A DNA stretch of 64,000 bases from Mesorhizobium sp. (GTDB lineage Bacteria; Pseudomonadota; Alphaproteobacteria; Rhizobiales; Rhizobiaceae): positions 21,284 through 85,283 of the forward strand of contig JAIPUZ010000118.1 of the NCBI GenBank assembly GCA_022833215.1, given 5' to 3'. The notes beneath the pieces were generated by a model. That model did no database searches. It was given only the letters and a program-made list of their open reading frames with translations, and was not told where the DNA came from. The position numbers and the translations under genes were made by a program. Below, one piece after another: positions 1 through 10,227 of this stretch. Numbering within the stretch: the stretch's first letter is position 1; every line of letters starts with the position of its first letter.

Positions 1-638
1 TCCTGCGGCGTGCCCGCATCGAGATGGACGAAGCCCGCCGAGAGCACCTCTTCCATTATGGCGAGGATTTCCTGTCCCTCGGTATCGCCCGAAAGCCCCT
101 TGAGGAATTCGATCGGATCGCCGTCTATCTCTGTCAGGGAAAGCTGCGTGCCGCCGTCGCCCGTGCCGACCAGCGGCTTCAGGCGGTTGATGTCGCCGCT
201 CTTGCAGGCTTCCAGAATGAGGCCATGCATGCGCCGCACCGGCTCGGGCAGGCGCTGGAGATCGTAGATCACCTCGGGCAGTTCGCCATTGGGCGTGACG
301 TGGGGCCGTTCCGGCGAAACGTCATCGGGATCTGCGTCGGGATCAGGCTGCTCCGCTGGCTGCCCGTCTTCCGGGGATTCGGTGCCGCCGGAAGGAGGTT
401 GCGATGTATGTATGGGATCCGGCAGCGGCACCGCGCCCGGAGAGGCGTCGTCCGTGGTGCTCACCGGCGGAAGGGGAGGCGGAAGCTCCTCGCGCTTGAT
501 CTCGCTCAGAGCGGATGCGGGCGGCGACATCGCCACAAGCGACGTTGCCGTTGCTGCCGACAAGGCAAGCGCACAAAGACAAGACCTGAACAGGCTCGTT
601 TCACCCGAAGTTCGAAAGCTCACTGTCCGCATCTCCAT
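1..638 (-). CDS. Conserved secreted hypothetical protein (C-terminus beyond window)
   Basis: An open minus-strand frame runs from ATG at 638 off the left edge, giving 212 visible residues without a stop. The N-terminus looks like a Sec signal peptide: a hydrophobic Leu/Ala stretch ending near ASA-LS at about residue 43. A Pro/Asp/Glu-rich linker follows (about 45-110), then a folded-looking segment beginning PEVIYDLQRLPEPVRRMH. I recall similar periplasmic hypotheticals in rhizobia but cannot name a function. Plus-strand frames over the same DNA are Arg/Gly/Ser-rich shadows. A second in-frame ATG at 632 could be the start; neither has a clear Shine-Dalgarno. The gene is complete only beyond base 1. 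Confidence 0.72.
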   Translation of the reverse strand, partial: MEMRTVSFRTSGETSLFRSCLCALALSAATATSLVAMSPPASALSEIKREELPPPLPPVSTTDDASPGAVPLPDPIHTSQPPSGGTESPEDGQPAEQPDPDADPDDVSPERPHVTPNGELPEVIYDLQRLPEPVRRMHGLILEACKSGDINRLKPLVGTGDGGTQLSLTEIDGDPIEFLKGLSGDTEGQEILAIMEEVLSAGFVHLDAGTPQ

Positions 639-697
639 CGAACCCGGATGATGCCCCACCCAGGTGATCGCGTCAAAGGCAGGCCGGCGGGGAAAGG

Positions 698-955
698 CTA
701 ATGGCGCAGGCGATGCGGGTCGAAAGCGCCGCCGATGACCTTCTCGCGCATGCGGTCGAGCAGGGCCAGCGCCGCCGTCTCACCGTTATTGCGCAGCATT
801 TCGCAAAATGCAGTTTCCAGAGCGGCTTCGGCAATGATTTCGGGCTCGATCCCGGCCGACAGACCTTCGGCCCACGCTTCATTGTGGCTCTCGACGGCGG
901 TCAGGCGCTTTTCTTCTCTGACCATGGCGTCGATGTCGCTGATACTGTGTTCCAT
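698..955 (-). CDS. Small conserved hypothetical protein, 85 aa
   Basis: Short acidic, probably all-helical cytoplasmic protein rich in Glu and Ala, with no signal peptide, membrane segment or Cys cluster. ATG at 955 is chosen over the in-frame GTG at 964 because an AGGGTGAG ribosome-binding site lies 8 bases before it. The stop (TAG) is 59 bases upstream of the neighbouring secreted hypothetical on the same strand, so the two may be cotranscribed. Composition and codon use match its neighbours. I do not recognise a named domain and give no function. Confidence 0.68.
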   Translation of the reverse strand: MEHSISDIDAMVREEKRLTAVESHNEAWAEGLSAGIEPEIIAEAALETAFCEMLRNNGETAALALLDRMREKVIGGAFDPHRLRH

Positions 956-1093
956 ACGCAACACTCACCCTGTTCAAACATCGATCCATACAATTCGGAT
1001 CAAGTTTGAGACGTCCCTTTAATGTCCCATTAAGACTTTAACACGCTTGGCCGCAATTTGTGCGCGCAGTTTGCCGGAAAAGTTAATGGTCTC

Positions 1094-1459
1094 CTAATTG
1101 CCGTAGCGCGAGGCGATGTCGCGGGTCAACGCCTCGCCTTCCTTCATATAGCGATTGATTGCCGCAACAGCAGAGGGCGTGCAGCTTTTATAGGTCTCGC
1201 CGAAGGAACGGTATCCCCGGTTGAAGGAAGCGATGAAGCGGGCCCGCCTCTCGGGATCGGGATTTTCCGATTCGAGCAGCTTTTCCATCTGGTTACGCCA
1301 TTCCGTGCTGTTTTCGCCGCACAGATTGCGCAGGAAATGCAGCGAGCCGAGAATTTCGGCAAGCCGCATCAGGCCGGGCTCGAACGGGGCCTGCGCGGCC
1401 CGAACCGGCATCGGTGCCAGCACGATAAGCAGGGCAAGTGTGAGCAATGCACGTTTCAT
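1094..1459 (-). CDS. TIGR02301 family (DUF2385) secreted protein
   Basis: A 121-residue protein with a clear signal peptide (Lys-Arg start, Leu/Ala core, cleavage likely after PVRAA near residue 22). The mature part is a compact helical domain with Cys in HFLRNLCGE and YKSCTP, the pattern I associate with the alphaproteobacterial TIGR02301/DUF2385 family of unknown periplasmic function. The pair of Cys could form a disulfide. Its ATG overlaps the stop of the upstream NUDIX gene by 4 bases (ATGA), indicating translational coupling and one transcript. Confidence 0.85.
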   Translation of the reverse strand: MKRALLTLALLIVLAPMPVRAAQAPFEPGLMRLAEILGSLHFLRNLCGENSTEWRNQMEKLLESENPDPERRARFIASFNRGYRSFGETYKSCTPSAVAAINRYMKEGEALTRDIASRYGN

Positions 1460-1905
1460 GGGGTATTCCCGCCGGACAATTTGTCGCGCACAGGGTGGCG
1501 GCTGCCAAGCAGTTCCTGCGCCACTTCGAGAACCGAATCGGCAAGCGGCATGCCGCGCATTTCCGCGAGCGAATAGAACGCGGCGTTCGCTGCGTCGTCC
1601 CCGGCCACAGCCTCGCCGCCGATATAGTCAGCGGTGAACACGGTCAGCCGGTAATCGACAGGATGGCAGGTGAGTGCCCCTTCTATGAGAATGGTTCGCA
1701 CCGGCCGGTAAGCCTGCGCATCGAGCGTGGTTTCCTCGGCCAGTTCGCGCCGGGCTGCCTGCTCCAGCGTCTCGCCGGGCTCCACCTTGCCGCCGGGAAA
1801 GGCATACAGCCCTTGCGAAGGCGCGCGGCCGCGCTCCACCAGCAGCACGCGCTCGCCGCGCACTAGCGCGACCGAAACGGCGGGTATCTCCGGCAATGTC
1901 GTCAT
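1456..1905 (-). CDS. NUDIX hydrolase
   Basis: A 149-residue NUDIX-fold hydrolase that would cleave a nucleoside diphosphate linked to another moiety, using divalent metal. The Nudix box spans about residues 39-60: Gly39, Glu45, Arg53-Glu54 and Glu57-Glu58 are present, while the usual Gly after the EE pair is Thr, a modest deviation. A longer reading frame continues upstream, but the conserved strand begins with TLPEIPAVSVALV and the ATG at 1905 gives the usual family length. First gene of a two-gene unit with the TIGR02301 protein (4-base overlap). Substrate unknown; MutT-like or ADP-ribose-type activity are both possible. Confidence 0.85.
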   Translation of the reverse strand: MTTLPEIPAVSVALVRGERVLLVERGRAPSQGLYAFPGGKVEPGETLEQAARRELAEETTLDAQAYRPVRTILIEGALTCHPVDYRLTVFTADYIGGEAVAGDDAANAAFYSLAEMRGMPLADSVLEVAQELLGSRHPVRDKLSGGNTP

Positions 1906-2019
1906 GGCTTGCGGCCCGGTTGTGGATTGAGTGGCTGAGACAGCTTTAGCGGTTGCCTGCGTGCTGATCCATGCCCACCTTCGCCTTGCAGCAGAAAGTA
2001 CCGGAAAAAGGATGGATCC

Positions 2020-2787
2020 ATGTGCGGGCGTTTCGCGCTGACCGCTACGGCGGACCAGACCGCAGCCTTCCTCGGCGTCGGCGAACTGGAAGAGTTTCCC
2101 GCGCGCTACAATATCGCGCCCACGCAGCCCATCCTGATGGCAACTGCTGCGCCCTCGCGCCCGCCGGGCTCCAACCTGCCGGATCGTGAAGCGCTGCTCG
2201 TGCGATGGGGGCTTCTTCCCGCCTGGGTAAAGGATACGCGGGGCTTCCCGCTCCTGTTCAACGCGCGCTCCGAAGAGGCTGCAACGAAACCTTCGTTCCG
2301 CACCGCCATGCGCCACCGGCGCGCGCTGGTTCCTGCATCCGGCTTCTATGAATGGCAGCAGAGCGGCCCGGCAAAGGGGCAGGCTTACTGGATCAGGCCC
2401 CGTCATGGCGGCCTCATTGCCTTCGCCGGCCTGATGGAGACCTGGTGCGAACCCGGCGGTTCCGAGATGGACACGGGCGCGCTTCTCACCACTGCCGCCA
2501 ATCCGGCAATCGCCCATATTCATCATCGCATGCCGGTGGTGATCGACGAGAAGGATTTCGAACGCTGGCTCGACTGTCGCCGCCAGGAGCCGCGCGATGT
2601 GGCCGATCTCCTGAAACCGGCCCAACCCGACTTCTTCGAGGCGATCCCGGTTTCCAGTCTCGTCAACAAGGTTTCGAATATGGGCCCCGAGGTGCAGGAC
2701 AGGACAGAGCCCGTGGCTGTACAGGAGGCAAAACAAAAGGCGCCTTCCGGAGAGGCGCCCGAAGACAAGCAGATGTCCCTGTTCTGA
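2020..2787 (+). CDS. SOS response-associated peptidase (SRAP/HMCES-YedK family)
   Basis: A 255-residue SRAP domain protein. The family uses the N-terminal Cys, exposed after Met removal, to crosslink abasic sites in single-stranded DNA and protect them during replication. The sequence starts MCGRF, giving Cys2. Equivalents of the other active-site residues are Asn81 (FNARSEE), Glu111 (SGFYEW) and His168/169 (HHRMP). The tail from about residue 225 is charged and Gln/Lys-rich. Start chosen because Cys2 is obligatory. Divergent from the NUDIX operon. I saw no LexA-type site but did not search exhaustively. Confidence 0.92.
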   Translation: MCGRFALTATADQTAAFLGVGELEEFPARYNIAPTQPILMATAAPSRPPGSNLPDREALLVRWGLLPAWVKDTRGFPLLFNARSEEAATKPSFRTAMRHRRALVPASGFYEWQQSGPAKGQAYWIRPRHGGLIAFAGLMETWCEPGGSEMDTGALLTTAANPAIAHIHHRMPVVIDEKDFERWLDCRRQEPRDVADLLKPAQPDFFEAIPVSSLVNKVSNMGPEVQDRTEPVAVQEAKQKAPSGEAPEDKQMSLF

Positions 2788-2858
2788 ACAGAACGCCAAA
2801 ACAGTGGAACGCCACACTTCGCAAAGAAACGGACAGGCAACGAATGGCGCTGCCGGTC

Positions 2859-3011
2859 TCAGGCGGGCCGGGGCGAGATGAACTTCTGGGCTGGCTTCTT
2901 CTTCTTGCTCATGTGCAGCAGCGCCGCCGCAACGGCCGCGGGGCCGATGGCGCGATACTGATTTGCCAGAACCGGTTTCTCAGGCTTCTTTTCCTGCTTC
3001 TTTTTGGACAT
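2859..3011 (-). CDS. Small Lys-rich conserved protein, 50 aa
   Basis: A 50-codon gene. ATG at 3011 is preceded by GGGGAAGA, a good ribosome-binding site. The protein begins and ends its core with near-identical basic blocks, MSKKK at 1-5 and MSKKKK at 34-39, flanking an uncharged stretch (about 14-33, VLANQYRAIGPAAVAAALLH) that could be a helix. No signal peptide. It ends 72 bases past the SRAP stop and converges with it. Codon use looks genuine, and I recall similar small proteins in Mesorhizobium-like genomes, but no function is known to me. Nucleic-acid or ribosome binding is only a guess from its charge. Confidence 0.6.
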   Translation of the reverse strand: MSKKKQEKKPEKPVLANQYRAIGPAAVAAALLHMSKKKKPAQKFISPRPA

Positions 3012-3123
3012 TTTTCTTCCCCAAGGTCCAGATTAACTTGTGATCCCAGTAAATGATACTCGATTCCGCCGAAATCGTGACGTCAAGGTGCGCTCTTTTT
3101 GACTTCTTTCAGGCTCTGATTAC

Positions 3124-3273
3124 ATGTTTAATAAAATCTTTCCTTTCGCCGGAAGCGCACGTCAAAGCGACATTTTCACCGGTGATAGCGGCTTGACGGC
3201 AACAGCGGCGAAGGCGATAAAGCCGGTTATGAAGATGTCCTTCGCCATTTGTGGCATTTCGATTATTGGCTAG
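3124..3273 (+). CDS. Possible small ORF, 49 aa
   Basis: ATG at 3124 to TAG at 3273, 49 codons, starting MFNKIFPF and ending in a mildly hydrophobic segment (SFAICGISIIG). No convincing Shine-Dalgarno precedes it, and the cysS promoter candidate lies inside it, which argues against it. Listed because the frame is long for a non-coding AT-rich gap; probability of being real is low. Confidence 0.2.
   Translation: MFNKIFPFAGSARQSDIFTGDSGLTATAAKAIKPVMKMSFAICGISIIG
3193..3221 (+). promoter_or_regulatory. Candidate cysS promoter
   Basis: TTGACG at 3193-3198 and GATAAA at 3216-3221 are separated by 17 bases, a sigma-70-like arrangement about 170 bases before cysS. The -10 match is only moderate. 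Confidence 0.35.
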
Positions 3274-3392
3274 CTGCGCGCTGGCCCGGACGTTTTCGCC
3301 ATCTTCCTTTCAGATCGGACAAACGACCCGGCCAGCAGGCTGAAGGGCAACTGCGCGTCTGTTTGAGCCGGCGGGAGCCGGGAAGGGGATGA

Positions 3393-4868
3393 ATGACCAG
3401 GGAAATCAAGGGCCTGCGGCTCACCAACACGCTTACCCGCACGAAGGAGGATTTCTCCCCCATCGATGCGTCGAACGTGCGCATGTATGTGTGCGGGCCG
3501 ACCGTCTACGACTTCGCCCATATCGGCAATGCGCGTCCGGTCATCGTCTTCGATGTGCTCTACCGGTTGCTGCGCCATTTCTATGACGCGAACCACGTCA
3601 CCTATGTGCGCAACATCACCGACGTTGACGACAAGATCAACGCGCGGGCCCTGCGCGACTTCGGCGACGACATCGCCGCCGGCAAGCTCACGCTCAACGA
3701 GGCGATCCGCCGGGTGACGGAAAAGACCGCCGACCAGTTCCACAAGGATGTGAAGGCGCTCGGCTGCCTGCCGCCGACCTTCGAGCCGCGTGCGACGGAG
3801 TTCGTTCAGCCGCGCAGCGACGGGCGCACCGACATGCTCGGCCTGATTCAATCTCTTATCGAACGCGGCCATGCCTATGAAGCGGCAGGGGAAGTCCTGT
3901 TCGACACCGCCTCGATGCCGGACTACGGGCAGCTCTCCAAGCGCCCGCTGGACGAGCAGCAGGCGGGTGCCCGTGTCGCCGTCGATACGCACAAGAAGAA
4001 CCCGCAGGATTTCGTTTTGTGGAAGCTGTCCTCGCCGGAGGAGCCGGGCTGGGACAGCCCGTGGGGCCAAGAGGCGTGGACAGCTGCAGGCTGGACGGGG
4101 AAACCAAAGGGCCGGCCGGGGTGGCACATCGAGTGCTCGGCCATGTCCGCAGCCTATCTGGGCGAGGTTTTTGATATCCATGGCGGCGGGCTCGACCTCA
4201 TCTTCCCGCATCACGAGAACGAGATTGCCCAGTCGCGTTGCGCCCATGGCACCTCGGTGATGGCCAACTACTGGCTGCACAACGGCTTCCTGCAGGTGGA
4301 AGGCCAGAAGATGTCGAAGAGCCTCGGCAACTTCTTCACCATCCACGAATTGCTGGAGACGGAGACTTTCGGCGGCCGCAAATGGCCGGGCGAGGTGCTG
4401 CGGCTGGCCATGCTGATGACGCATTATCGCGAGCCGATCGATTTCGCCGTCCGCAAGCTGGAGGAAGCGGAGAACACGCTGCGCAAGTGGAAGCGTGCCG
4501 CCGACCTTGCCGACAACGCTTCCGCCGCGGTGCCGGACGACGTGATCGCGGAACTGTGCGACGATCTCTCGACCTATTCCGCCTTTCAGGTGCTGACGCA
4601 GCTCGCCGGCGAGGCGCTGGAGGGCGACAAAGCGGCTGCCGCCTCGCTGCGTGGCGCGCTCGAATTCCTCGGCTTCGACGTCAGCGCCGAAGTGGACAAG
4701 GCGGCCGTGGACGAAGCGATTGCCGCTCGCCTTGCCTTCATCCGGGATAAAAACTGGGCCGAGGCCGACCGCATCCGCGACGAATTGCTGGCGCAGGGCG
4801 TGCAGTTGAAGGACGGGAAGGACCCGGCCACAGGCGAACGCATCACGACATGGGAGGTGAAGCGATGA
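3393..4868 (+). CDS. cysS: Cysteinyl-tRNA synthetase
   Basis: Class I aminoacyl-tRNA synthetase that charges tRNA-Cys with cysteine, using a zinc-bound site. Cys34 ([10 protein letters not shown]) is the first zinc ligand, HIGN lies at 43-46, and KMSKS at 306-310 precedes LGNF. At 491 residues it is slightly longer than the usual ~460. ATG at 3393 follows a strong GGGAAGGGGA site. The stop overlaps the start of the next gene (ATGA), so it leads a four-gene coupled operon with VOC, GFA and prolyl aminopeptidase genes. Confidence 0.98.
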   Translation: MTREIKGLRLTNTLTRTKEDFSPIDASNVRMYVCGPTVYDFAHIGNARPVIVFDVLYRLLRHFYDANHVTYVRNITDVDDKINARALRDFGDDIAAGKLTLNEAIRRVTEKTADQFHKDVKALGCLPPTFEPRATEFVQPRSDGRTDMLGLIQSLIERGHAYEAAGEVLFDTASMPDYGQLSKRPLDEQQAGARVAVDTHKKNPQDFVLWKLSSPEEPGWDSPWGQEAWTAAGWTGKPKGRPGWHIECSAMSAAYLGEVFDIHGGGLDLIFPHHENEIAQSRCAHGTSVMANYWLHNGFLQVEGQKMSKSLGNFFTIHELLETETFGGRKWPGEVLRLAMLMTHYREPIDFAVRKLEEAENTLRKWKRAADLADNASAAVPDDVIAELCDDLSTYSAFQVLTQLAGEALEGDKAAAASLRGALEFLGFDVSAEVDKAAVDEAIAARLAFIRDKNWAEADRIRDELLAQGVQLKDGKDPATGERITTWEVKR

Positions 4869-5251
4869 TCGACCATACCGGAATTGCAGTGACCGATTTC
4901 GAGGCGTCGCGAAGGTTCTACGATGCCGCGCTGGCGCCGCTGGGCGCTTCGCTGGTGATGATGGTGCCCGAGGAACACACCGGCGGGGTGAAGGTAGGCG
5001 GCTATGGCTATGACCGCCCGCGGTTCTGGCTGCACGAGGTGAAGGAGGCAGTGGGACCGGGCCGGCACTATGCCTTCACCGCCGACAAGCGCGCGGAGGT
5101 CGACGCCTTCCATGAAGCGGCGCTGGCCGCGGGCGGCAAGGACAATGGTGCGCCGGGTATCCGCGAGCACTACCATCCGAATTACTACGGAGCCTTCGTT
5201 ATCGACCCCGATGGCAACAATATCGAGGCCGTCTGTCATCATCCGGAGTGA
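4865..5251 (+). CDS. VOC (glyoxalase/bleomycin resistance) family protein
   Basis: A 128-residue single-domain vicinal-oxygen-chelate protein. It opens with [19 protein letters not shown], the typical first beta-alpha-beta of the fold with metal-ligand His4, and ends [13 protein letters not shown], where the Glu is the usual C-terminal metal ligand. The family includes glyoxalase I, dioxygenases and resistance proteins, so the substrate is open. Overlaps cysS by 4 bases and lies 6 bases before the GFA gene, so translation is coupled. An aldehyde or glyoxal role would fit the next gene but is inference. Confidence 0.87.
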   Translation: MIDHTGIAVTDFEASRRFYDAALAPLGASLVMMVPEEHTGGVKVGGYGYDRPRFWLHEVKEAVGPGRHYAFTADKRAEVDAFHEAALAAGGKDNGAPGIREHYHPNYYGAFVIDPDGNNIEAVCHHPE

Positions 5252-5257
5252 GGGCCG

Positions 5258-6708
<1,451 letters not shown>

Positions 6709-6758
6709 CCGCAGGAATTTCTACCAACTTCCGGCTGCAATCGGTTCGGAAGCAGGCA

Positions 6759-8384
6759 ATGGACAGGGCAATGAAAGAGCGTATCTATCTCTACGACACG
6801 ACGCTGCGCGACGGCCAGCAGACGCCCGGCATCGACTTTTCGGTAGAGGACAAGATCGCCATTGCCCGCATGCTGGACGAGTTCGGTGTCGACTATGTGG
6901 AAGGCGGCTATCCGGGCGCCAACCCCACCGATACGGCGTTCTTTTCCGAGAAGCGCACGCAGCGCTCGCGCTTCGCCGCCTTCGGCATGACCAAGCGCGT
7001 CGGCGTCTCGGCGTCGAACGATCCCGGACTGGCTCTGCTTCTTCAGTCGCGTTCGGATGTGGTGTGCTACGTCGCCAAAAGCTCGCAATATCAGGTGCGT
7101 GTGGCTCTCGGCTGCACCGATGAGGAAAACCTCGACGCTATCCGCGCGTCGGTCGAGGCCGCAATCGCCGCCGGCAAGGAGGCGATGGTCGATTGCGAGC
7201 ATTTCTTCGACGGTTTCAAGGCCAATGCGGACTACGCGCTGGCCTGCGCCCGCACCGCCTGTGAGGCCGGCGCGCGCTGGGTGGTGTTGTGCGACACCAA
7301 TGGCGGCACCCAGCCGGCCGAGGTGCGCGAGATCGTGCGCAAGGTGATCGAGGCCGGCATTCCCGGCAGTCACCTCGGCATCCATGCTCATGACGATACG
7401 GGGCAGGCCGTGGCGAATTCGCTGGCGGCGGTGGAAGCCGGAGCCCGCCAGATCCAGGGCACGCTGAACGGCATCGGCGAGCGCTGCGGCAACGCCAACC
7501 TCGTCACCCTGATCCCGACGCTGGCCCTGAAGAAGACCTATGCGGATCGCTTCGAGACCGGCATCGGGCCGGAGCGGCTGGCCACCATCGCCCATCTGTC
7601 GCGCGCCTTCGACGAGTTGCTGAACCGCGCGCCCAATGCGCAGTCGCCCTATGTCGGCGCATCGGCCTTCGCCACCAAGGCCGGCATCCACGCCTCGGCA
7701 CTGGCGAAGGAACCCAGCACCTACGAGCATGTCGAGCCCGAAAGCGTCGGCAACCGCCGCAAGGTCATGGTTTCGGATCAGGGCGGCAAGGCCAATTTCA
7801 TAGCCGAGCTGAAACGACGCGGGATCGATGTTTCACGAGACGATCCGCGCCTTGATACGCTTGTCGCCATCGTCAAGGAGCGCGAGGCGGAAGGCTATGC
7901 CTATGAGGGGGCGGACGCCAGCTTCGAGCTTCTGGCCCGCCGCACGCTGGGCACCGTGCCGGATTTCTTCAGCGTCGAAAGCTTCCGCTGCATGGTCGAG
8001 CGCCGCTTCGACGCCAATGGCCAGATCAAGACCGTTTCCGAAGCCATCGTCAAGGTGATGGTGGAGGGTGAGATGCGCATGTCCGTGGCTGAGGGGCATG
8101 GCCCTGTCAATGCGCTCGACCTTGCGTTGCGCAAGGATCTCGGCCGCTATCAGGGCGAGATCGAGGATCTGGAGCTGGTCGACTACAAGGTGCGCATCCT
8201 GAACGGCGGCACCGAGGCCATTACGCGGGTCCTGATCGAATCGCAGGATCGGAGCGGCGCCCGCTGGTGGACGGTCGGCGTCTCCGACAACGTCATCGAC
8301 GCATCGTTCCAGGCGCTCATGGATTCCATCGTCTTCAAGCTGATGAAGAACCGGGAACTGGCGGGACTGGCTGCCGCCGAGTAG
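6759..8384 (+). CDS. cimA: Citramalate synthase
   Basis: A 541-residue DRE-TIM metallolyase of the LeuA/CimA group. DTTLRDGQQ at 13-21 and the metal-binding HAHDD at 209-213 are intact, and a C-terminal LeuA-dimer-type regulatory domain follows (about 390-530). The length and the start MKERIYLYDTTLRDG match the (R)-citramalate synthase branch (acetyl-CoA plus pyruvate, threonine-independent isoleucine route) rather than 2-isopropylmalate synthase. Start at 6759 is supported by GGAAG 6 bases upstream; the in-frame ATG at 6771 is possible. Likely end-product inhibition by isoleucine is family knowledge, not visible here. Confidence 0.88.
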   Translation: MDRAMKERIYLYDTTLRDGQQTPGIDFSVEDKIAIARMLDEFGVDYVEGGYPGANPTDTAFFSEKRTQRSRFAAFGMTKRVGVSASNDPGLALLLQSRSDVVCYVAKSSQYQVRVALGCTDEENLDAIRASVEAAIAAGKEAMVDCEHFFDGFKANADYALACARTACEAGARWVVLCDTNGGTQPAEVREIVRKVIEAGIPGSHLGIHAHDDTGQAVANSLAAVEAGARQIQGTLNGIGERCGNANLVTLIPTLALKKTYADRFETGIGPERLATIAHLSRAFDELLNRAPNAQSPYVGASAFATKAGIHASALAKEPSTYEHVEPESVGNRRKVMVSDQGGKANFIAELKRRGIDVSRDDPRLDTLVAIVKEREAEGYAYEGADASFELLARRTLGTVPDFFSVESFRCMVERRFDANGQIKTVSEAIVKVMVEGEMRMSVAEGHGPVNALDLALRKDLGRYQGEIEDLELVDYKVRILNGGTEAITRVLIESQDRSGARWWTVGVSDNVIDASFQALMDSIVFKLMKNRELAGLAAAE

Positions 8385-8479
8385 ACATCTCGATGCCGTT
8401 TCCGTTTCCTTGATCCATCAACGAAAGACGATTGAACCATGAGAAGTTTGAAATGGTTCTATTCGTCCGGCGGGTTCAT

Positions 8480-9394
8480 ATGGGCGGCATGACAACCGAT
8501 GCGATCCAGAAGCCGGATAAAGCCGGCGCCGCAGCCAGACGCGGTTTCGTGCTGGGCTTCAGCGCCTATTTCCTGTGGGGCCTGCTGCCGCTCTATATGA
8601 AGTGGGTGGCGCATCTTCCGTTGATGGAAGTGGTTGCCCACCGCGTGGTGTGGTCGCTGCCTATCGCCGGGGTGGTTCTGGTCTGGCTGGGCCGGACCGC
8701 GGATTTCAAGGCGGCGCTGCGCTCACCGCGTATGCTGGGCATGGCGGCACTGACAGCCAGCTTCATAAGCTTCAACTGGTCGATCTACATCTGGGCGATA
8801 GCCACGGACCGCGCCATCGAGACGGCGCTCGGCTACTATATCAATCCGCTTGTCACGGTCATGATCGGCGCGCTGCTGCTGGGAGAGCGGCTGAACCGCG
8901 TTCAGGCGACGGCCGTGGGGCTGGCTGCGGTCGCGGTCGCCATATTGACCTATGAGAACGGAACGCTGCCGTGGATATCTCTTGCGCTGGCGTTTTCCTT
9001 CGCCGCCTATGGCTATTTCCGCAAGACGCTTCCCGTCGGTCCGAGCCAGGGCTTTCTGCTCGAAGTCGTGATCCTGTCGGTGCCGGCGGGCGCCTATATA
9101 GCGTGGCTCCTCGCTACCGGAGAGGACCATATTGTTCACGGCAGCTGGCTGGACACGGTGTTGCTTGTCGGATGCGGCCCCATCACCGCAGTGCCGCTGC
9201 TCATGTTCGCCTTCGGAGCAAAGGCATTGCGCTTGTCGACCATCGGGCTGATGCAATACATCGCCCCGACCATGCTGTTCCTGATCGCCGTGTTCGTGTT
9301 CCACGAGCCGTTCGGCCAGGCCCAGCTTGCCGCGTTCGCGCTGATCTGGATTGCTCTCTCGATCTACACCTGGTCGACCCTCACAGAAAAGTGA
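8480..9394 (+). CDS. rarD: RarD-like EamA family transporter
   Basis: Inner-membrane protein of about 304 residues with roughly ten hydrophobic segments, in the drug/metabolite transporter superfamily. GFVLGFSAYFLWGLLPLYMK at the N-terminus and FISFNWSIYIWAI are hallmarks of the RarD branch. Substrate is unknown for the family. The start is uncertain: ATG 8480 is used here, ATG 8453 has a better GAGAAG site, and ATG 8489 is also in frame. It converges on the LOG gene with 6 bases between stops. Confidence 0.88.
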   Translation: MGGMTTDAIQKPDKAGAAARRGFVLGFSAYFLWGLLPLYMKWVAHLPLMEVVAHRVVWSLPIAGVVLVWLGRTADFKAALRSPRMLGMAALTASFISFNWSIYIWAIATDRAIETALGYYINPLVTVMIGALLLGERLNRVQATAVGLAAVAVAILTYENGTLPWISLALAFSFAAYGYFRKTLPVGPSQGFLLEVVILSVPAGAYIAWLLATGEDHIVHGSWLDTVLLVGCGPITAVPLLMFAFGAKALRLSTIGLMQYIAPTMLFLIAVFVFHEPFGQAQLAAFALIWIALSIYTWSTLTEK

Positions 9395-9400
9395 GCGCTC

Positions 9401-10012
9401 TTACATCTTCTCGATGATCGATGGCACGCCTTCGGCAGGGGTGCCGGTGGCCGAAGCCGCGGACAGGATGGCCGGCACGATGGCCTCCACCTCATTGACC
9501 ACCAGCGGCCGCACCTGATGCGCGGTATGGATGAAGCCTTCGTCGCGCATATGATCGAGCAGTGCCAGCATCGGATCCCAGAAGCCGCCTATGCTGGCGA
9601 AGACCATGGGCTTGCGGTGATGGCCGAGCTGGGCCCAGGTCATCATCTCCACGATCTCCTCGACCGTGCCGATGCCGCCGGGAAGGGCGACGAAAGCATC
9701 CGATTCCTCGAACATGCGCTGCTTGCGCTGGTGCATGTTGTCGGTGATCACAACCTCGTCGAGCCGGTCGAGGCCGGTTTCCGTGGCTTCCTTGTTCATC
9801 AGGAAGCGCGGGATGATGCCGAGCACCTTGCCGCCGGCCCGGATCGTCCCTTCCGATACCGCGCCCATGATGCCTTTTGTGCCGCCGCCATAGACGAGGC
9901 GAAGGCTTGAATGAGCAAGGGCGCGACCGAGGGTTCGACCAGCTTCGATATAGGCCGCATCGTGACCCGGTGAAGAACCGCAATAGACGCAAACGGATCG
10001 AATCGTGTTCAT
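9401..10012 (-). CDS. LOG family protein (TIGR00730)
   Basis: A 203-residue Rossmann-fold protein of the lysine-decarboxylase-like/LOG family. Nucleotide-binding motifs GGGTKGIMG (42-50) and PGGIGTVEE (111-119) are complete, as in cytokinin riboside 5'-monophosphate phosphoribohydrolases, which release a base from a nucleoside monophosphate. In bacteria some act as pyrimidine/purine nucleotide 5'-monophosphate nucleosidases, so a cytokinin role should not be assumed. Single-gene unit, converging with rarD. Confidence 0.9.
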   Translation of the reverse strand: MNTIRSVCVYCGSSPGHDAAYIEAGRTLGRALAHSSLRLVYGGGTKGIMGAVSEGTIRAGGKVLGIIPRFLMNKEATETGLDRLDEVVITDNMHQRKQRMFEESDAFVALPGGIGTVEEIVEMMTWAQLGHHRKPMVFASIGGFWDPMLALLDHMRDEGFIHTAHQVRPLVVNEVEAIVPAILSAASATGTPAEGVPSIIEKM

Positions 10013-10227
10013 AACGGATTGGTGCTAGGGGTTCTCGCCACGGTCAAGCCCGTTGCGGTGTTTTTCTTGTCGCTTTGCGCAAAACAGGCTAGATCGCGCC
10101 GGAATGCGATCTCCAGGTCATGGGGCTGGGCTTCAGGAAAAGATCGTGCTTCTGCAATGAGATAAAGCGTGATGACATTTTCATGAAAATTGGTCACGCT
10201 GCAGGAAACCGGGGGCAAGGCAGGGCA

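Larger units (their letters stand above)
3012..3392. other. Intergenic region before cysS (381 bases)
   Basis: Slightly AT-richer than its surroundings. It separates the start of the small Lys-rich gene (minus) from cysS (plus), so it must hold divergent promoters. I see one promoter-like pair at 3193-3221 and a 49-codon open frame at 3124-3273 that lacks a good ribosome-binding site; both are listed separately. No tRNA, T-box-like or riboswitch-like fold is recognisable by eye. Confidence 0.6.

Noticed and set aside
24-701. 225-codon plus-strand frame at the left edge
   Set aside because: Arg- and His-rich shadow of the truncated minus-strand secreted protein.
1456-2817. 453-codon frame suggesting a long N-terminal extension of the NUDIX protein
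   Set aside because: The first ~300 residues are antisense to the SRAP gene; the conserved NUDIX domain starts at ATG 1905.
9401-10012. Cytokinin biosynthesis
   Set aside because: Bacterial LOG-family proteins often act on other nucleotides, and no isopentenyltransferase gene is nearby.
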